The notes below the pieces were generated by a model that saw only the letters and a program-made list of their open reading frames with translations, had not been told where the DNA came from and ran no database searches. DNA of 64,000 nucleotides from positions 1 through 64,000 of the IMG/VR virus record IMGVR_UViG_3300042300_001229; one strand, given 5' to 3'. Both the position numbers and the translations under genes were made by a program. The stretch is from a virus. Positions 62,661-64,000 of this stretch are shown piece after piece; positions within the stretch are counted from its first letter, which is position 1; every line of letters begins with the position of its first letter.

Positions 62661-62668
62661 TATAAATA
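62661..62668 (-). promoter_or_regulatory. late-type motif TATTTATA, minus strand
   Basis: 16 bases before the homing endonuclease start at 62644. Confidence 0.4.
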
Positions 62669-62729
62669 TCACGAACCCACAAAAAAGTCATACGAACTAA
62701 CCCTAAATTATATTTTTTTTTTAAAAAAA

Positions 62730-62761
62730 TTTGATTAGTCTAAATATATGTCTTACATTTG
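62730..62761 (+). promoter_or_regulatory. TTTG-N20-TACATTTG promoter
   Basis: TTTG 62730-62733 and TACATTTG 62754-62761; drives the tRNA at 62774 and the RNA after it. Confidence 0.75.
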
Positions 62762-62773
62762 TAAAAAAAGGTT

Positions 62774-62857
62774 AGTCAGGAGTGTAAAGAGACCTGGTGT
62801 TGAATCCATTTTGTTAAAAATGGTTGCTCATTGTAGGTTCGAATCCTACCCTGACTT
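62774..62857 (+). tRNA. tRNA with 8-base anticodon loop, possible Asn(GTT)
   Basis: Acceptor AGTCAGG/CCTGACT, T-arm GTAGG-TTCGAAT-CCTAC. CCATT-TTGTTAAA-AATGG has an 8-base loop. D-arm poor. Confidence 0.65.
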
Positions 62858-62860
62858 CAA

Positions 62861-63311
62861 AAGACCCCACGATTAACAGAAGTATCCGGCTGTTATGGGT
62901 GTGAACCTGACTTGAAGGCTTCAAGGCTATGGGGGAGGCTACACGAACAAACAAGGGTTCCCCATTATGGATGGAGGGGGTTAGGGGTCTTAAGTGATCG
63001 TAATACAATCCACAAGTTGTAAGAACACTGAACAATCTTACAATATACACTCGTCTTCCGAGTGAGACCCACCACGTAACTTTGGGGGTATGGTGAAGAT
63101 GTTCTGAGGATAACACTGAACGCTGAGTTTGATTCCACCCGACACGATGGTGAGATAGAATAAGGACGGAGTGTGAAAGTATAAACCCACCGTGGATGGT
63201 TACTATGGACTAACGAATCTTAGTCATATCGGTGAGGGATATTATGTCGTCAAATATTAAAACTTGAAAGGTTCTCCCAAACTGGCGTGGGGATGATTCA
63301 GAACCTTTTTT
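62861..63311 (+). ncRNA. unidentified structured RNA with terminator, about 450 nt
   Basis: Follows the tRNA directly. AAGACCCC at the 5' end pairs with GGGGTCTT near 62990. Further hairpins: GTAAGA/TCTTAC, ACTCG/CGAGT, ACTAA/TTAGT. The final hairpin AAGGTTCT/AGAACCTT with T's is a terminator. CACTGAAC occurs twice (near 63028 and 63114). No ORF supported. Confidence 0.6.
63268..63311 (+). terminator. rho-independent terminator
   Basis: AAGGTTCT ... AGAACCTT followed by T run. Confidence 0.8.
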
Positions 63312-63314
63312 AAT

Positions 63315-63386
63315 GGTCCATTGGTGTAGTGGCTAACATTCATCCCTGTCACGGATGAGCCGCGAGTTCGATTCTCGCATGGACCG
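63315..63386 (+). tRNA. tRNA-Asp(GTC), copy 2
   Basis: CATCC-CTGTCAC-GGATG; acceptor GGTCCAT/ATGGACC. Differs clearly from copy 1; the cassette-like region starts at its 3' end. Confidence 0.93.
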
Positions 63387-63416
63387 CTAAAATTATTAAA
63401 ATTAAATCAGAATAAT

Positions 63417-63620
63417 ATGAAAGCAAAACTAACATTTAACCTACCCGAAGACGAACACGAATTTTACTGCGTAACAAGTAAAACAAAAAGAAAAGAGTAT
63501 ATGAAAAAACTAAATTACGGAATTGAACCGTACCCGAAAGGAGAAAATAAAAAATACGAATTAGGGACTTTTATTGAGCCGATTATAATTGACACCAATG
63601 TTGCTCAAAATAGCCACTAA
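63417..63620 (+). CDS. unknown small protein in cassette-like region
   Basis: 67 residues: MKAKLTFNLPEDEHEFYCVT, Lys-rich middle, ending DTNVAQNSH. The LTFNLPED start is seen in small phage and plasmid proteins. It ends next to an inverted repeat (GGTTGCAGATATACCC). Confidence 0.6.
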   Translation: MKAKLTFNLPEDEHEFYCVTSKTKRKEYMKKLNYGIEPYPKGENKKYELGTFIEPIIIDTNVAQNSH

Positions 63621-63748
63621 CGGTTGCAGATATACCCAGTTTGGGATTAAATAATAAAAACTTTAAATTATAAACAAAATGACAAAAAAAGCAGAAAATC
63701 CAAATGAAACACAGAACCCCAAATTGGGTATATCTGTTGTTAGCGGTT
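63616..63748. repeat. inverted repeat pair around the next start codon
   Basis: GCAGATATACCCAGTTTGGG near 63624 and its inverted partner (CCCCAAATTGGGTATATCTG near 63717) can form a long stem enclosing the ATG at 63679; CTAAC and GTTAG flank the arms. Confidence 0.7.
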
Positions 63749-63891
63749 CGTTGCCTTCGGTTGATGAAGCAGGGGTAATGGCTGTAAAAATTTCAGAAAT
63801 GGTAGAACCACCGTTGACAGCACAGGAACAATCGTTCTTTATTGCTGGATTTTGCGAATGCGTAAAGTGGCTTGGTAGCAATGACCGCTAA
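63679..63891 (+). CDS. unknown small protein in cassette-like region
   Basis: 70 residues: MTKKAENPNETQNPKLGISV and VSGSLPSVDEAGVMAVKISE, ending ECVKWLGSNDR. The inverted-repeat arm at 63717 lies inside the coding sequence. I recall similar NPNETQ...SGSLP proteins repeated in Bacteroidota genomes. Function unknown. Confidence 0.6.
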   Translation: MTKKAENPNETQNPKLGISVVSGSLPSVDEAGVMAVKISEMVEPPLTAQEQSFFIAGFCECVKWLGSNDR

Positions 63892-63897
63892 CACAAA

Positions 63898-63926
63898 AGC
63901 AGGTGCAGTTTCAATTGCACTTGCTA
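63898..63926. repeat. hairpin with TAAC/GTTA flanks
   Basis: GCAGGTGCA-GTTTCAAT-TGCACTTGC, with GCTAAC on both sides. Confidence 0.6.
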
Positions 63927-63979
63927 ACTGTTAACCGCCGTTTTAATGGCGTAAATTATTAAAATTAAATAAAAATAAT

Positions 63980-64000
63980 ATGAAAACAAAATCAGGTTAC
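63980..64000 (+). CDS. 3'-truncated CDS at window end
   Basis: Starts MKTKSGY and runs out of the window; shares its upstream sequence with the ORF at 63417. Confidence 0.5.

Larger units (their letters stand above)
63388..63984 (+). repeat. direct repeat upstream of two ORFs
   Basis: AAATTATTAAAATTAAAT-x(4)-AATAATATGAAA occurs before the ORF at 63417 (from about 63388) and again before the ORF at 63980 (from about 63952). Confidence 0.65.

Noticed and set aside
55434-63116. Minus-strand ORFs over the tRNA array
   Set aside because: They read antisense through tRNA genes (repeated GFEPT/RVGFEP-type strings are antisense T-arms), not proteins.
1-64000. Bacterial chromosome rather than phage
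   Set aside because: No housekeeping genes, while tRNA array, lysins, homing endonucleases and dense small overlapping genes fit a phage; the last 600 bases could nevertheless be of host or mobile-element origin.

Overview
The window reads as a piece of a large tailed phage (myovirus-like, T4-type biology is the best guess) that infects a Bacteroidota host, most likely a flavobacterium. Evidence for the host: promoters of the TAnnTTTG type, almost no Shine-Dalgarno sequences, flavobacterial signal peptides ending in FSQ/FGQ, and phage-encoded proteins with the gliding-motility/type IX secretion (T9SS) type B sorting domain. Evidence for a phage: two peptidoglycan-lysis domains, HNH and other homing endonucleases, about 30 tRNA genes, UmuD/UmuC, a DNA methyltransferase, and dozens of small tightly packed unknown genes. 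No terminase, capsid, tail or replication gene lies in this window, so the phage assignment is an inference from content.

Layout. 1-2.6 kb: overlapping small genes whose products start with a common N-terminal peptide. 2.6-8.1 kb: a sugar island (glycosyltransferases, acyltransferase, DegT-like aminotransferase). 8.1-10.1 kb: lysozyme region. 10.1-11.4 kb: a UvrC-like nuclease on the minus strand. 11.4-13.7 kb: three secreted proteins ending in a T9SS type B sorting domain. 13.7-16.3 kb: GNAT, UmuD, UmuC and two minus-strand genes. 16.3-24.4 kb: a DHH phosphoesterase/muramidase polyprotein and further peptide-bearing proteins. 24.4-27.4 kb: methyltransferase with a possible restriction partner, an RmlD-like reductase and a secreted protein. 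27.4-30.7 kb: two long non-coding, structured stretches around two HNH genes. 30.7-39.0 kb: a dense run of peptide-bearing proteins. 39.0-47.8 kb: FKBP isomerase, an 816-residue T9SS cargo, membrane proteins, a metalloprotease and a lipoprotein. 47.8-52.7 kb: three large virion-like proteins. 53.5-63.4 kb: tRNA array with ncRNAs, two homing endonucleases, YkuK and other inserts. 63.4-64 kb: short ORFs separated by inverted repeats, resembling a cassette array.

The most interesting signal is the N-terminal peptide. About 30 otherwise unrelated proteins, including a lysozyme, a DHH/muramidase polyprotein, an acetyltransferase and large structural candidates, begin with a short amphipathic helix ending in [ILV]-x-E or x-E-Q, often followed by N/S/E/A. 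This is what the capsid-targeting sequence of T4 internal proteins looks like (a short N-terminal helix cut by the prohead protease after [LI]-x-E). My reading is that the region encodes a large set of capsid-packaged, probably co-injected proteins.

Two promoter classes divide the genes. TAnnTTTG (host sigma-A type), often only 4-5 nt before the start codon and so probably giving leaderless mRNAs, precedes genes that mostly lack the peptide (UvrC, UmuD, cysteine protease-like, methyltransferase unit) and the tRNA units. TATTTAT(A/T), 3-25 nt before the start, precedes most peptide-bearing genes and is a candidate late promoter. The tRNA array covers all 20 amino acids and includes several enlarged or loop-altered tRNAs plus unrecognised structured RNAs.
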